From: Vandiemenella viatica
Taxonomy: Eukaryota > Arthropoda > Insecta > Orthoptera > Morabidae
Direction of reading: 5' to 3'
Assembly (NCBI GenBank): GCA_031002005.1
Contig: JARYHS010008074.1
Location: forward strand, 11,726,924-11,790,923
Length of the DNA: 64,000 bases
The translations under genes and the position numbers were made by a program. Of this stretch, positions 1 through 12,300 are shown piece after piece (the first letter of the stretch is position 1; every line of letters starts with the position of its first letter). The notes beneath the pieces were generated by a model. It did no database searches. It had not been told where the DNA came from and worked only from the letters and a program-made list of their open reading frames with translations.

Positions 1-654
1 TTGTGTCTATGCCTATTCTGCTTGTTTCTGGGTGGTTTGTATTGGACCTCAGAGACAGTGACAGGACCTACTAATTGGCTACATAACATGGTGTTCACTT
101 TGCTCCAAGAAGTCCATCTGTAGTGTTGTTCACTCACATACGAAACCAATACCGGCTAGAACGCATCCGTTTGGGTCAATGTGTCTTTCCATTATGCTCA
201 ACACCAAATTCCTTGGACTATCGTGGATAGCACAAGTGGAATACATAACAGCTAGAACTAGTGGCGTCCTGAATATAATCCGCGCAGTTGCGCATACCTG
301 GTAGGGAGCAGATCCTGCTACCTACCTCATGGTCTACAGATAATTGACAAAATAATGCATCGAATAAGGAAGCACCTATTATGGAAACACTCCACAGCAT
401 TTTCTATGAATTCAAGAACGGCTACAAAACTGTGAACTTTGCATTTGTGTAGGAGCCATGAAAACATCTCCCACAATTACCCTACTCATGGAAATAATTG
501 AAGCACCACTCGGTCTTCACCGACAATATCTCGCAAATAAATATTTACTTCAAGGGCTCTACTTGACATAACATCGATTGCTACTTCAAATGTTGAGCAA
601 TAATGTGGGGCTGTTTGGAGAAAAATGTCCACCACGATACCCGCTCTTGGTACA

Positions 655-696
<42 letters not shown>

Positions 697-1471
697 AACT
701 GCTTTACGTCTCTTTTTAACATCGAGGTCTTTAGAGACGGGAAAGGATGGGGGGCAAGGAATGGGAAGGAATTCGGCCATGGCCTTTTGAAGGAAGCATC
801 CCGGCATTTGCCTGGAGTGATTTGGGGAAACCATGGAAAACCCAAATCTGGATGCCCGGACGGGGATTCGAACCGCTGTCCTCCCGAATGCGAGGAACAA
901 GGGCTCGAGAATCAACAATGTAATCTCAACAACAGATACATGATGGACATCATCAAGATGACAGTGTCAACACAAGTGTAAGACATCCAATTTATGTGGG
1001 TAAAAGGACATTCCAGCCTCACTTATAACGAACAAGTAGTCTCCCTAGCTAAACACGAAGTCAAGGAAGGTATGCTCCTTGCCTTACCATTACCTTATAA
1101 AGACTTTCTCCCCCTGGTGAAGCAAAAATTGAGATAAGATTTCCAAGACTTCTGGATTGCAACATCACAATATGAAGGAACATACTCTGTCGTCAGTCCC
1201 AAAATGCGCCTGGTATCAAGATTACAGTGCTAAAAGACAATATCTAACTTACATCACTCAAATGAGATTAGGATATGGTTCTTTTTTCAGCCATTTATGT
1301 AGGATAAAAGTCGTGGACTCCCCACTGTGTGATGTAGACAAAGAAGAAGTGGCCATCTTAAACCACTTCTTCAAATGCACTAAATATTCTACCTGCCACA
1401 TTGCCTTTCTGACCAATCTGTCATCAGTTCAAGTATCTCTTAACATCAGTTCCAACCCTGCTGGCTACTAG
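1..1471 (+). pseudogene. LINE fragment: RT C-terminus plus RNase H tail
   Basis: Remnant of a non-LTR retrotransposon polyprotein that would have encoded reverse transcriptase followed by RNase H. A frame from about 85 to 294 reads like the region after the RT palm (TKFLGLSW, then VLNIIRAVAHTW) and ends at a stop where such proteins usually have another Trp. Further pieces follow to about 650 in shifted frames (YLANKYLLQGL, GLFGEKCPP). After a SINE at 657-895, an RNase H-like segment reads FMWVKGHSSLTYNEQ near 990-1040. A C-terminal stretch at 1157-1471 contains RLGYGSFFSHLCRI and LNHFFKCTKY, resembling the Cys/His tail of RNase-H LINEs. Stops and frameshifts show it is dead. It belongs to the Jockey/I-type RNase-H LINEs, exact clade not resolved. 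It may begin before the window. Confidence 0.7.
657..895 (-). mobile_element. tRNA-derived SINE (family A), copy 1
   Basis: Minus-strand SINE. A poly-T run of about 38 bases marks its poly-A tail at the low-coordinate end, followed by the body shared with the copies at 8963, 26932 and 42604. The tRNA-like head is truncated: the match stops at about 895, just before the A-box end, where the host LINE resumes in its RNase H region. No target-site duplication could be paired because of this truncation. The long homopolymer makes the low-coordinate boundary imprecise. Confidence 0.8.
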
Positions 1472-2300
1472 TCATGCGAAAATATATCGGGCTCTGATAA
1501 ACTTTTTACACAAGGCACAAATCAATCTGTAGACAAAGAAAATAATATAAACAACTGGCGATAATATATAAAATATGGTATGTAAAATGTTATATGTATA
1601 AAGGCTGTGAAATGGTTTCTCAACCGGAAACCAATAAAAAAAAAAACCTCGCATGCAATTATGACACCAGAAGGAAAAATAATCTTCACATGGATTACAA
1701 GTAGTCATTTGTGCAGAAAGGGTCGGGTATTCGGAGATACATATCTTCATTAGCTCCCAAATCTTCTTAAATGTCTAGCAGGTGATAAGATTAAATTCAG
1801 GGAAAATTAAAAAAAAAATATTAATTTACTACTCCTTCCTTTGAAGAATTTATTTGTGAGATAGCTTCAAATTAATTGCCAGATTGTATCAATGCAGTTG
1901 ATATAATTAATGTACTTATTATGCTATGGTTGTAGATTGACAACTTTCCAAGTCCAACAGAACCAGGCTCTTATATTGAGATCTATGGAAAATTAATGCA
2001 TTGTATTGTATAGCCATATGGTTCCTTCAGATTTTCTGATTTTTAAACACTGTTATGTGTACCAAAGCAGCAAATTTATGTACATGACATCACATTCTCA
2101 TAAATGTATACATTGTTTACAAAAATGTTATGATTTTTAGCAATTCAGTGAACACGACTTAGAAATTCAGATTTTTCATATTACCACTGCATAAATGGTT
2201 CGTGGTACAAAAAAAAAAAAAAAATTAGAAATATAGAAATTTTTGCCGTTCAAAGGCTGAATTTGGAAAAATTACTTTCTTAAAATATGATGTGACCAAA
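1472..2300. other. AT-rich spacer, no gene seen
   Basis: AT-rich sequence with several poly-A and poly-T runs (for example near 2209-2224). No convincing coding frame or repeat structure was recognised. It separates the 3' end of the plus-strand LINE from the minus-strand LINE. Confidence 0.4.
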
Positions 2301-4620
2301 TCGGATATCTTAAAAAAAAACCTTTTAGAAATAATATATATGATTGGCTGATATACTTTATAGAGCAAGATTTTGTCTTCCTTCTCTGTTCCACCTGCAG
2401 ATTATATCCTTTGTCTGATGATACAATTATCCACTCTCAATCCTATTTCTTTCTTCTATCTTTCCTTTGGTAATTTACCTTTCTTCCCAAATACCCAAAC
2501 CAATCTACCCATTCCAATTTCTTGCCATCAAGTAACACATCTACGACGGGCCAGTGTTTCCTGCTATCTTAGTTATCTTGGTTTTTTTCTATACTCATCT
2601 CCAGGATATGTTTCCCCATTGAAGTCCACCATATTCCTAATTCCATTTCCAGATGCTGTTCTGTCTTCTCCCATATCATTATGTCATTAGTGTATGTCAA
2701 TATCTTTAGCTCTGCTGGATCTCTCTATACGGAACTTCTGCGATGACTACATCTAATACCACATTAAACAGAACAGGCAAGGTACAGTTCCTTGCCTTAT
2801 TTCACTTTCCGTGTGAAGCCATTCAGTTTTTCTACCACTTATCCACACACACTTATCATACTTCTCATAAATGTTCCTTATTAGATCCACGATTCATTAA
2901 TCTGTTCCTCTATTTTTTGAGTTTAACCACATGATTTTCCTTAGTACTTTATCATTGGCCTTTTTTAATGTCAGTAAAATGTATTATTGTGTCCTTGCCA
3001 TAATCCCATATTGTCTCTTTGATTTCTCTGAGTATAAAACTTGTATCTACCCTTGCTTTCTCACCTAAATCCATATTGTTCTTCTATTGGTTGTTTGATT
3101 TACTTAGGATAATTGTTTCATATGTTTTCAGGCAGTGGCTTGGCATCTAATACCCCTGTAGTTCTCGCATTTTGATTTACTCTCTTTTTTTATGAATAAG
3201 CATTATGACTCCATTCCTTCATTACTCGGTGTTTTCCTTTCTTCCCAAACTGCCTGTATAACTCTATATAACCATTGCATTACCATAGCTTCTGCTGCTT
3301 TTACCATTTCCACTGTCAGTTACCTGTTCCTGGCAATTTCCTGTTTGTTATTCCTTTCACTGCAAATTCTAGCTCCAGCATGCTAAATTATTCCACTTAT
3401 CTTTTTAAAGCTGTTATTTCACTCCCATTTTCTTTGGCACTTTCTTTGATTCTTCCTGGGTTTTCTTCCATTCCTTACAACACAGTTTTGAAGTACTCTA
3501 TCCAACTTCTCAATACTTAGTATTTTCATTGCACCTCCCTTGATTTGCCCAGTACTTAGATCCAGTAGCGGATCCAGGGAGGGCTAGGGGGCTGAAGCCC
3601 CCCCCCCCAAAAGCACCAAGGTCACCCACCCCTAATGACATGTATTTTTGGGAACCCTTTTTTTTTTTTTCTCTACAGTTTTAATAAGGGTGGCAATCTG
3701 GAATAATGAGATTTCTGTTGGTGAACCTCTCCTTCCCCAAAAAAAAACAAAATCCTGGATCCGCCACTGCTTAGATCAGCATAACTTCAGGTTTTTTTTT
3801 ATCTCAAGATTTTACTTTGCTATTTTTATCATTTTTCTTAGGCTTTCCATTAGCTCTTTTCTGTTCTGTCTTGAAACTAGTCTCTCCATGCTCCGCTCTT
3901 CCTTTTTACGGCTTCTGCTATATGCTCGCTCCACAAAAGTGATTTATACTCTTTCCTCTTATATTCTGATGCCTTTACTATTGTTGTTCTAAATCTCTAT
4001 TATTTTTTCTGCTTTTATCATTTCATCCTCGGGCAAAATGACTTTTACCTCTTCTGAAACGCTTTTTTCATGTTCCTATCTGTCTGCTTGTAGCAACTGA
4101 TCCTTTGGATCCGTTTGCTTGTTGTTTTTCACAGGCTGAGTTCACGATGACCAGCTGGTGATCTCCTCCTAGGTTCACAATTTGTATGACTTTTATATCT
4201 GTTATTTTTGGTAAAGATATTTGCTGAGCAATTTGTAGTCTACACTGACAATTACAGCGGTATCGGGTTATCTTCGAGCTCTCTATTTTCTCATGCCAGG
4301 TATTGCCATCAACTAATGAGTTCCGCACGCATGAATCTAGAAGATCGTCTCCCTCTTTATTACTTGGTTCCACACCAAGACCTCACATGATGTCTTCATA
4401 GCCTAGTTTGTCTTTACTTACTCTGGCATTTGAATCTCCTATTATGATACCATTCCCTGTCTTGATTTCTGCCTCCAGATTTTGTATAAATTCTTTTTCT
4501 GTGCATCCAACTTGGGAATCACACTTTGATAACATTTGCTACATCTCCATTTATCACATTTTACTGTTTAAAAATCCTTTCATTGGTATAGATGGTGTTT
4601 TATAACTTTCCACCAGTCTG
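2300..4620 (-). pseudogene. Decayed APE-type LINE (endonuclease + RT), minus strand
   Basis: On the minus strand the high-coordinate part is an AP-endonuclease-like domain: GIIIGDSNARVSKDKLGYE (about 4390-4450), then KEGDDLLDSCVRNSLVDGNTW and a GGDHQLVI segment in the frame at 4068-4373, corresponding to the GDFNARVG and SDH motifs of LINE endonucleases. Downstream, at 3540-2500, come RT pieces: CENYRGI, a segment with KANDKVLRKIMW, then VLFNVVLD and YTNDIMIW, the last a decayed YADD catalytic motif with Ala and Asp replaced. Frames are broken many times. The order endonuclease then RT and the absence of an RNase H trace fit an APE-class LINE. A hAT MITE is inserted at 3563-3769. Clade uncertain. 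Confidence 0.7.
3563..3769. mobile_element. hAT-type MITE with 8-bp TSD
   Basis: A 207 bp element bounded by inverted ends: CAGTAGCGGATCCAGG on the left and CCTGGATCCGCCACTG on the right. It is flanked by the perfect 8-bp direct repeat cttagatc (3555-3562 and 3770-3777). The CAG...CTG ends and 8-bp duplication are the signature of hAT transposons. There is no coding capacity, and the interior holds C- and T-homopolymers. It lies inside the minus-strand LINE, so it is younger than that LINE. Confidence 0.9.
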
Positions 4621-5689
4621 TCTAAAACAATTGCTATGCCATTATGCATAAGGTTGCCACCTTTTTTTTTTTGAACAATAAGAGTATATTTATGTTTTCG
4701 GATGGCAAAAATAGAGTACACTGTATAGGAAAAGAGTATGTTTATTCTTTATGTTTCAACACATATTTTTCATTGATTTTTCTCACCTTCAGTGAATACT
4801 TATTCTTCATGAACACTTCAACAGCATTTGCAAGATCTATATTTAAATTGAAATATATAACTTGAGCGAAGATGTGTTTCTTTCATCTCTGTTTTGCGTG
4901 CATGGCACAAAAAAAAGTCAAAGAATGCAGAAGAGATAAAAGAAAAGAAATTATTTTAAATAAATTTGAAAAATTTGTCTTTTATTGAATATGTTCTACC
5001 ATTTTTGAGAAGTTGGCAAACTTTTACCATAGTATTGTTTTTCTTCAAATAAATGGTGAATAAAAATTTGCAATTTATGCAGATTTAAAGCTTTAATACC
5101 ATACATAAAATGTTCATCTTAAATGGGTGGAAGATTAGTTATTTACACAAAACAGTACACAAATATCAACAGTGGGCCGGTGGAAAAGTCCACAAAACAA
5201 GAAACTAATACCTAGACAGGAGATCATCAACTGTACATGACATGTTCGGTCGAATATGGTCGTGTGACAAATAAATCCCAAGGTTTGATTCAGATTAACT
5301 ACTATTTTGGTACAGAAAAAGTAAACCAGTGACATGAAAATGTGTGTTGGTAAAAAAGTGTATTTTCATGTACTCTGTTTCTTTCGTAGATTATAGTCTA
5401 AGCCCACGTGAAATAGTGTACAATACTCTATAATAGAGTAGGGTTGGTAACCCTATTTACAACATGTAAGGTACATAGTACTTACTAGAAATTATGTTCA
5501 TGTTGTAAATTTACTTGCTTAAAGTAAGGTCATAGAGTGTATTAATAACCTTGGAAATTTAGTTTTTAGGTTACAGAAATCGATAGTGACATTCTGGAGT
5601 ATCTTTGGGAGACAAATTAATAGAAAATATGAAAGAAGAATGATTTTATCGAAGCAAAAACGTGATGATTATACGAAAGAGGAGCCCTT
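4621..5689. other. AT-rich spacer, no gene seen
   Basis: No supported gene. A short frame exists at 5135-5335 on the minus strand but shows no recognisable family features. The sequence is AT-rich and of unknown origin. Confidence 0.4.
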
Positions 5690-6990
5690 TTTTCCAGCTG
5701 AGTCTTTATGGACATCTTGAAATCCATAAATGAGAAACACCATTACAGCCAATAGTGTGTAATATCGGATCGGCCTCTTATTATCTGGCTCGATACCTAA
5801 CCGCGCTGTTATAACCAATTTTGGGATTGTGTTATCACCAAATCATGTGACTGGATTTATTAACATCATTAAAAAAAACTTCGTCTTTGTCAACGTGATT
5901 TGATGGCGAGCTTTGCAGTTGCATCCCTCTTCACCATGGTTTCTCTGTCTGATAAGCTCTCCCTGCTACACCAGCACTTCGAGCCCAGTTTAGTTGAGTT
6001 GTTCCGCCACACACTACAGTCGTCGTGCTTCTTGTATGATGGGCACTACTTTGAACAAATTGATGGTGTAGCAATGGTCAGTCCTTTGTCACCTGTTATA
6101 GCTATTTTCTTCATGGAAGATTTTGAAGAAAAGGCTTTGACAACTGTTTCCGTGAAGCCCAGTGACTTTCACCGGTACGTGGATGATACCTTTGTCGTTT
6201 AGCCACATGATAGAGATAATCTTGATAGGTTTCTCCTTCACTTGAATAGCATTAATACAAATATCCAGTTCACTATAGAGGTGGAAAAGGAAAGCTGCTT
6301 GCCTTTTTTGAAAAGAAACCTGATGGAACTTCAGGTCACACTGTGTATAGAAACAGACTTGTGCCTAAACACACGCAGTCATCACTATCTGGCACAACAC
6401 AATACAGTGCTCACTACTCTAGTGCACAGTGCGCGAGCAGTATGTGATGAGGACAGCCTACCTGGTGAGTTAGAACATTTTTGTCATACCATCAGATGGA
6501 ATGGGTAAACTTCAAATACGACTGGCATTCCGGGATGTGAAACATATGTCTAATAATGGCAGTAATTTTCCACACGATTGCTTAGCCTCCTTGCCGTACT
6601 TCGGCGCTTCAACATCGAGGGTTGGAATAAATGGCATTAAGACCATTTTCCCAACACCACCAAAACTAAGGAACATTTTGCGTTCTACTCAGGATTACCT
6701 TGCCCTTCGAGTACCGGGAGTTTATAGCATTCCGTTTGAATGCGGAAAAAGTACATCGGCCAGATGATACAGTGTATTAAACAACGTTGTTTGGAATATG
6801 CCCAACATCTTCGCCTGGGGCAAAAGGACAAATTCGCAGTGGAGGAACATAGTTTGTAACTAGGACATGGATTCGATTTCGAAACGACTGAGGTGCTGGC
6901 ACATACTAGATGTTTCTGGGCCAGAGTAATTACAGAAGCTTTTCAATTTTGCCTCACGTCTGATCAAAATCAAGGCCTCAAAACCGTTCC
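5690..6990 (+). pseudogene. Penelope-like element fragment, RT + GIY-YIG remnants
   Basis: Same family as the larger PLE at 13.4-17.7 kb, aligning by eye with about 14630-15870. Visible RT pieces are LSLLHQHFEPSLVELFRHT, FLYDGHYFEQIDGVAM, a SPLSP segment and HRYVDDTFVV at 6160-6200, which keeps the YVDD catalytic pair. It then hits a TAG where the relative reads Trp. Downstream, near 6700-6850, are traces of the GIY-YIG endonuclease (GVYSIPFECGK, then KYIGQ in another frame). PLE proteins prime reverse transcription in the nucleus and cut DNA with GIY-YIG. This copy lacks the 5' end and terminal repeats and is broken by frameshifts and stops. Confidence 0.8.
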
Positions 6991-7095
6991 TACGTCAAAC
7001 GAGTCAGGGAAGACCGTTGAGAGGTTGTGCGTGAGTTGTTTTTCGAAGTTTACTGTATTTTACGATAGTTATTAGTTAACTGTTCTTGTGCAGAA

Positions 7096-7260
7096 ATGGT
7101 GTACAGAAGTTGCGTTCGTAGACGCAATGGAAATTATACAGAAGGACTGAAAGTTCGGTTAGTTTAGTTTCCTAAAGAGGATGCATTACGTCGGCGATGG
7201 ATATCGGCAATACATAGAAACTTTCCACCAAAAGTTTATTCCAAACTTTGTATCTTTCTG
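7096..7260 (+). pseudogene. THAP-like zinc finger remnant
   Basis: A frame starting at an ATG at 7096 begins MVYRSCVRRRNGNYTEGL. After an in-frame TAG it continues FPKEDALRRRWISAIHRNF and ends near a Cys (KVYSKLC). The spacing of an early Cys, an FPK box, a W followed by I.AI.R, and a later Cys matches the N-terminal half of the C2CH THAP DNA-binding domain. The second N-terminal Cys is replaced and the C-terminal Cys-His half is missing. THAP domains occur in P-element-type transposases and in host regulators. With a stop in the domain this is a dead piece, most simply from a transposon. Confidence 0.5.
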
Positions 7261-8193
7261 CTTTCTAACATTACATGTTTCAGTCTTGTATTTTTTTTTT
7301 TTTTCCTAATTAACTGTAATATTGGTGTTGTGTCAGTTCTATAAATATGAATATATTTCTTTTCACTGTTCATTTGTGTTAAATTGTAGAAGTTATTTTA
7401 CTTGTTCCATTAAAAATAATCAATATTCTAAAAAAATTTACACGTTGCCACTAGCAGCTTATTTACAGTACAAATAATAACTAAATTCCTCGTATCCTGT
7501 GCAGTAAGGAGGTTATTGTGGTCCAGGCTGTATTTCAACACAACCATTATCTCCGCTAATATTTCCACTACACAATCAAACAGTACTGACACACCTGAAC
7601 ACATTAAATGCATCTGAACTATATTTCAAATAGCAGCAAACTTTCTGCATCAGGATTCTTCGTTTGCATAGCATAAATTATCACAGCTTCATCATACACT
7701 TTCAATGTGAACTGCAATTGGACTGAAGCAAGCGCAATAACACATTTACTGTATCACGATGTAAACTTGGTCCCAATATTCGCAGCAGCACTAATATAAC
7801 AAATTATTCAGTTCGAACTGGTACATGAACATAGGTCTCCTGAAAATTTGCTGACGAATTGAAATTCATTTCAACTTTTGACATGTATTAAATTCATTTA
7901 ATTAAAGAACAATTTATTGAAGTATTGTTATATTTTATTGATGTTTTGAAAAAGAAATCATTTAAAACTGTAGACCTATTTTATCATGTTCCATCAAAAT
8001 TCGACAGAGCACCACGTTAATTCACAAATAACAGCTTGCCGATTTCTATTAAATCTATTCCCATCAGACATGAACAATTTAACCTCAAACATCAAGTAAA
8101 ATTTTGACGTAGCTGAATGTTAACAAAAGATCTTTGTATAGTTATTTGCATTTTACATTAATTTCTCGTTTTTAGGAATTTATTGAAAGAAAT
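7261..8193. other. AT-rich spacer, no gene seen
   Basis: No supported gene or repeat boundary was seen between the THAP-like relic and the Tc1 end at 8196. Confidence 0.4.
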
Positions 8194-8228
8194 TACTCTG
8201 AAGAGCCAAAAAAAACTGATACACCTGC

Positions 8229-8918
8229 CTAATATCGTGTAGGGCCCCACGAGCACGCTGAAGTGTCGCAACACGACGTGGCATGGACTCGACTAATGTC
8301 TGAAGTAGTGCTGGAAGAAATTGACACAATGCATCCTGCAGGGCTGTCCCTAAATCCATAATAGTACGAGGGGGTAGAGATCTCTACTGAACGGCACGTT
8401 GCAACGCATCCCATATATGCTCAATAATGTTCATGTCTGGGAAGTTTGATGGCCAGCGGAAGTGTTTAAACTCAGAAGAATGTTCCTGGAGCAATTCTGA
8501 ACATGTGAGGTGTCGCATTGTCCTGCTGGAATTGCCCAAGTCCATCGGAATGGATACAAGTGACCAGCCAGGAAGTGTACGTATGTGTCACCTGTGAGAG
8601 TCGTATCAGGGGTCCCATGTCACTCCAACTGCACACGATTACAGAGCCTCCACCATCTTGAACAATCCCCTGCTCACATGCAGGGTCCATCAATTCATGA
8701 GGTTGTCTCCATGCCCGTACACGTCCATCCGCTCGATACAATTGTAAACGTGGCTCATCAGACCAGGCAACATGTTTCCAATCATCGACAGTCCAATGTC
8801 GGTGTTGACGGGCCCAGACGAGGCGTAAAGCTTTGTGTTGTGCACTCAATAAGAAAACACGAGTGGGCCTTCGGCCCCGAAAGCCCGTATCGATGACGTT
8901 TCGTTGAATGGTTTGCAC
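8229..8918 (-). pseudogene. Tc1 transposase, catalytic DDE half
   Basis: Minus-strand frame at 8472-8918 with HVAWSDEPRLQLY (first catalytic Asp), FQQDNATPHM (second Asp) and the RVRAWRQP segment typical of Tc1 transposases, which cut and rejoin transposon ends. The frame breaks after IAPGTFF. The expected third acidic residue would lie lower, around 8229-8460, where only shifted frames remain. Between this half and the DNA-binding half lie the SINE and the hAT element. Confidence 0.8.
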
Positions 8919-8962
8919 ACATTGAAATCCGCAGCAGTTTGTGGATGAGTTGCACTTCTGTC

Positions 8963-9211
8963 ACCGAGCGTGGTGGTGTAACGGATAGCGTTCTGGCCTC
9001 GCATTCGGGAGGACGGCGGTTCGAATCCCCGTCCGGGCATCCAGATTTGGGTTTTCCATGGTTTCCCCAAATCACTCCAGGTGAATGCCGGGATGCTTCC
9101 TTCAAAAAGACCATGGCCGAATTCCTTCCCATTCCTTGCCCCCATCCTTTCCCGTCTCTAAAGACCACGTTGTTAAAAAGGGACGTTAAACTGTTACAAA
9201 AAAAAAAAAAA
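8963..9211 (+). mobile_element. tRNA-derived SINE (family A), copy 2, with TSD
   Basis: Best-preserved SINE in the window. A tRNA-like head starts accgagcgtgg; the RNA polymerase III B box ggttcgaatcc is at 9018-9028 and a degenerate A box precedes it. The body follows and ends in a short poly-A. It is flanked by the 12-bp direct repeat tgcacttctgtc (8951-8962 and 9212-9223), the mark of LINE-driven target-primed insertion. Inserted in the Tc1 element. Transcription would be from the internal Pol III promoter. Confidence 0.92.
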
Positions 9212-9243
9212 TGCACTTCTGTCGCGTTCAGTGGCGGCCCTAA

Positions 9244-9625
9244 GGGGGCATCCATAAATTACGTGAGGTGTTTTTCCGGATTTTTGGACCCCCCCCCTCC
9301 CCCCTGGTGAGATTTCGTGAGATCCGGCCGGACCCCCCCCTCCCTCTGGTGAGATCTGGTCCGTGAGAACCCCCCCCCTAGAAATCGCCCCGAAAACTTT
9401 TTTTTAGGTCACACCCTAACTTTTTTGACGAAATGCCCTCCTAAAATCGACTTTGCCGCAAATTCGAGACCTTTTTTTTTTTTTTTGCTCTATTGTCCCC
9501 AAATTTTTCGCAAAATCTCACGTGAGATTTCCGTAGACCCCCCCCTCCCCCTTGGTGAGATCTGGTGAGATTTCGCCGGACCCCCCCTTCCCCTATTTCA
9601 CCTCACGTAATTTATGCATGCCCCC
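9244..9625. mobile_element. Harbinger-type MITE, copy 1 (TAA TSD)
   Basis: A 382 bp palindromic element beginning gggggcatccataaattacg and ending cgtaatttatgcatgccccc, flanked by TAA on both sides (9241-9243, 9626-9628). The 3-bp TWA duplication and G-rich ends match PIF/Harbinger MITEs. The interior contains repeated blocks with C-runs and tggtgagat motifs on both sides of the centre. The copy at 57208-57502 shares the ends. It is nested three deep: MITE in hAT in Tc1. Confidence 0.75.
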
Positions 9626-10419
9626 TAAGGCGGTGCGACCGCACCGGGCGCCGTTATATTGGGGGCGCCGAAAATGCAGCGAGAGATGGTCTGCGCAAAA
9701 AATAAATTCTATAATAACCCAGCTTGCTGTACACATATGATTTTAGCGCACTAATTATCCAGAAGAGTTTATACACGTAATAGCTACAGCTTAGTGCGCA
9801 GTCGTATGTCCTCATAGAATCGAGTCAACTCGAGTTGTGACTCGAGTCAGCTCGACTTACTTGAATCAAAAAAATCACAACTCTTCTCACACCTGTTTCC
9901 TGCCTCTTTGGCTGTCGTCTTGGAGTTCATTCGCATGCGGCTGCATGTGCATGGTGTTAGATTCAACCTACTTATCTATTTCCACCCTGTTAGACCTTCA
10001 GTGATTGCAACTACCGTTGATACTGTAAATATTTACCTTTTACGGACATGACAAGACATGTGCTGTCTGAAAAAAGGTGAATCTGAGAAGGCTTCAAAAT
10101 TGCTTGAAATTTTTTTTAAAATTGCGAAGTCATCTGAATAGTCTTCACAAGAACTCGCAACAGATGAAAACTTATTTAATAGAAGTCCTTAAGACAAGGC
10201 TCATGATGATATTAAAGAGCAGCATTACGAGAAGATTTAGCTGTAGCTGGAATGTCGTCCGCAGTTCAAAATATTACAGAATGACGTACACCAGACAGAA
10301 CACCACTGCCGTCTTTTCAAAATACATAACTATGACGATACTTCAGAATGATCACTCATTGACTCTGCAGCCACAGATGAAATAATTATTCGAGCACTGA
10401 AAAAATTCAAGAAAAAAAA

Positions 10420-12300
10420 ATCATGGACGTCATTTTTCAAATATGTATTTTCAAAGAGTAATGCCAAGTCGAGAAACTTTTAAAATATGGCTGGTTCACT
10501 TTAAATCTGGGGATCAAGTATATTGTTTTTGTATAATGTATGTTTGTATATTGTTGTTTATTCAACAGCAAAAAATTGTATTTGGGAAAAGAAGGATTTG
10601 GTGACTGAAACTACTTATCAGAGAGTATCAAAATTCACGAAATTTTGCTCAAATCACCAGTACACCATGCTCAGTTGGTCAGAAGAGTTGTTTCTTTTAA
10701 AGAACGTCGGTGTAATTGACAAGCATTTGTAAGTACAGATTGAAGACGAAAAATCATGGTGGATTGCTATCCTCAAATGAATGATGTCCAAAGTATTATT
10801 TTTAACATGCAATAATTTCTTATTTAGAGGTAGCTTTGGATCTGAAACACAAAATACTTCTAACAATAGTACCTGGGTTTATTGCAAATAATAGAAAAAT
10901 ATGACCCTGTAATGAAGGAGCATCTCCGCCGTATTGCCAATAAGGAGAATAATATCTATTATTTTGGCAAATGTATTCAAAACGAATGAAGTTCGAAATA
11001 AAATTTTGACTGTGGATAAGTTATCTAAATACTTTTCCATCATACCGAATGTTATGATGTCAGTCACGTCAAACAATTATCTTTATCGTTGCTTTTGTTG
11101 GGCTAATGAAGTCCAAGTGCGTGAGTGTTCAGTTGCTTACAACCTGGTAAGTGACCCTTAGGGGCCTGGGAGCTGGTCTCACTGGCCTGTTTATCGATAA
11201 TACGTTGCAAAAGTTCGATTTGGATGTGGAAGAATGTCGAGGCCAAAGATATTACAGTGGATCCAATACATGAGGAGGAAATAAAGGTGTCCAATCCATA
11301 ATTCTGAACGAATATCTTACAGCATTCTTTCCTCCATGTAGCTGTCACTAAATTTGGCGATAGCAGGTGCCACCAAAACAATTAAATCAGTTTCCTTGTC
11401 CGAATTTTTTTAGAGCTTAATTGTTCCATTATCTCAATCACCAAAGCGATGGGAAGTGGTATCCGAGCACTCACACTCGCCAAAAAAATTTGCGAATCTC
11501 GTTTGGAGAATAGAGTTTCTAGTCTCGCTGGAGTTCGCTGTCACTAATCATCAGTTCGTGATGCCATTCTGGAAACGAATAATTCAGTTGTTTCAAGTAA
11601 ATATTGTAAACGAGTCTATGTAGACTGAAAGAGGATTTATGAAACGCTTCACAATTGCTGGGAAACAGCTCGGAAGTTGAGAAAAAGTACCCTGGTTATT
11701 CGTCTGCTCTGATAAACGCTAGAAAAATTTCTTTTCAGACTGGGCCATATCCTATTATTAAGCCAGTCAGATCCCGAAGAAAGCAGAGATTTTTTTTTTA
11801 GTACGAGACCGTAGATGAGATAGCAATGGATCCAGAAAAATTGTTTACAATCAACGTGTTTTAACATATCATCGATACAATTGAGAATGAGTTAGTCACT
11901 CGGTTTACACAACTGTCCAAATTAAATGATACGTATTATCAAAAAAATTCTGAAAAGACCGAATTGGAATCGTCCTGTGCAGATTTGGAAATAAGTTTAA
12001 CTGATGGAGAAAAATTTGACATATCTGGTTGTGAATTGGTTAGAAACTTTCTAACTGAAACTGTTGTTGATGGGCTTGAATTAGCAGAAACAATGAAAGT
12101 TCAAGTAATTAAACAAAATGTTTGGCGGGATATATTTCTTAATGTGTGGACAGCACTTCGAATTTTGCTAGCCATACTTGTAACTGTCGTTAAAGGAGAA
12201 CAAAGTTTCCATAAATTAAAACTTATCAAAACTTATTTATGGTAAATGCAGACTCGGATATTGCAATTTTATCTATAGAAAATAATATTGCCAAAGGGCA
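10420..12300 (+). pseudogene. hAT transposase remnant, ZMYM1-like
   Basis: Scattered frames recall the zinc-finger MYM-type-1-like hAT transposases: RETFKIWLVHFKSGDQVYCF near 10470-10530, a segment LQKFDLDVEECRGQRYYSGS near 11210-11265 followed by a KGVQ trace, and a C-terminal dimerisation block at 12145-12245 (WTALRILLAILVTVVKGEQS, then FHKLKLIKTYL). The last block is the hAT C-terminal domain, in which the LRILL/GE(R/Q)SFSKLKLIK pattern is diagnostic. Many stops and frameshifts lie between the pieces, so no transposase can be made. Confidence 0.8.

Noticed and set aside
486..981. Four overlapping frames with poly-Lys or poly-Phe near 0.5-1.0 kb
   Set aside because: They cross the SINE poly-T tail in different frames and have no family features.
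9018..9028. True tRNA gene at the SINE A head
   Set aside because: Six related copies with a shared non-tRNA body and poly-A tails.
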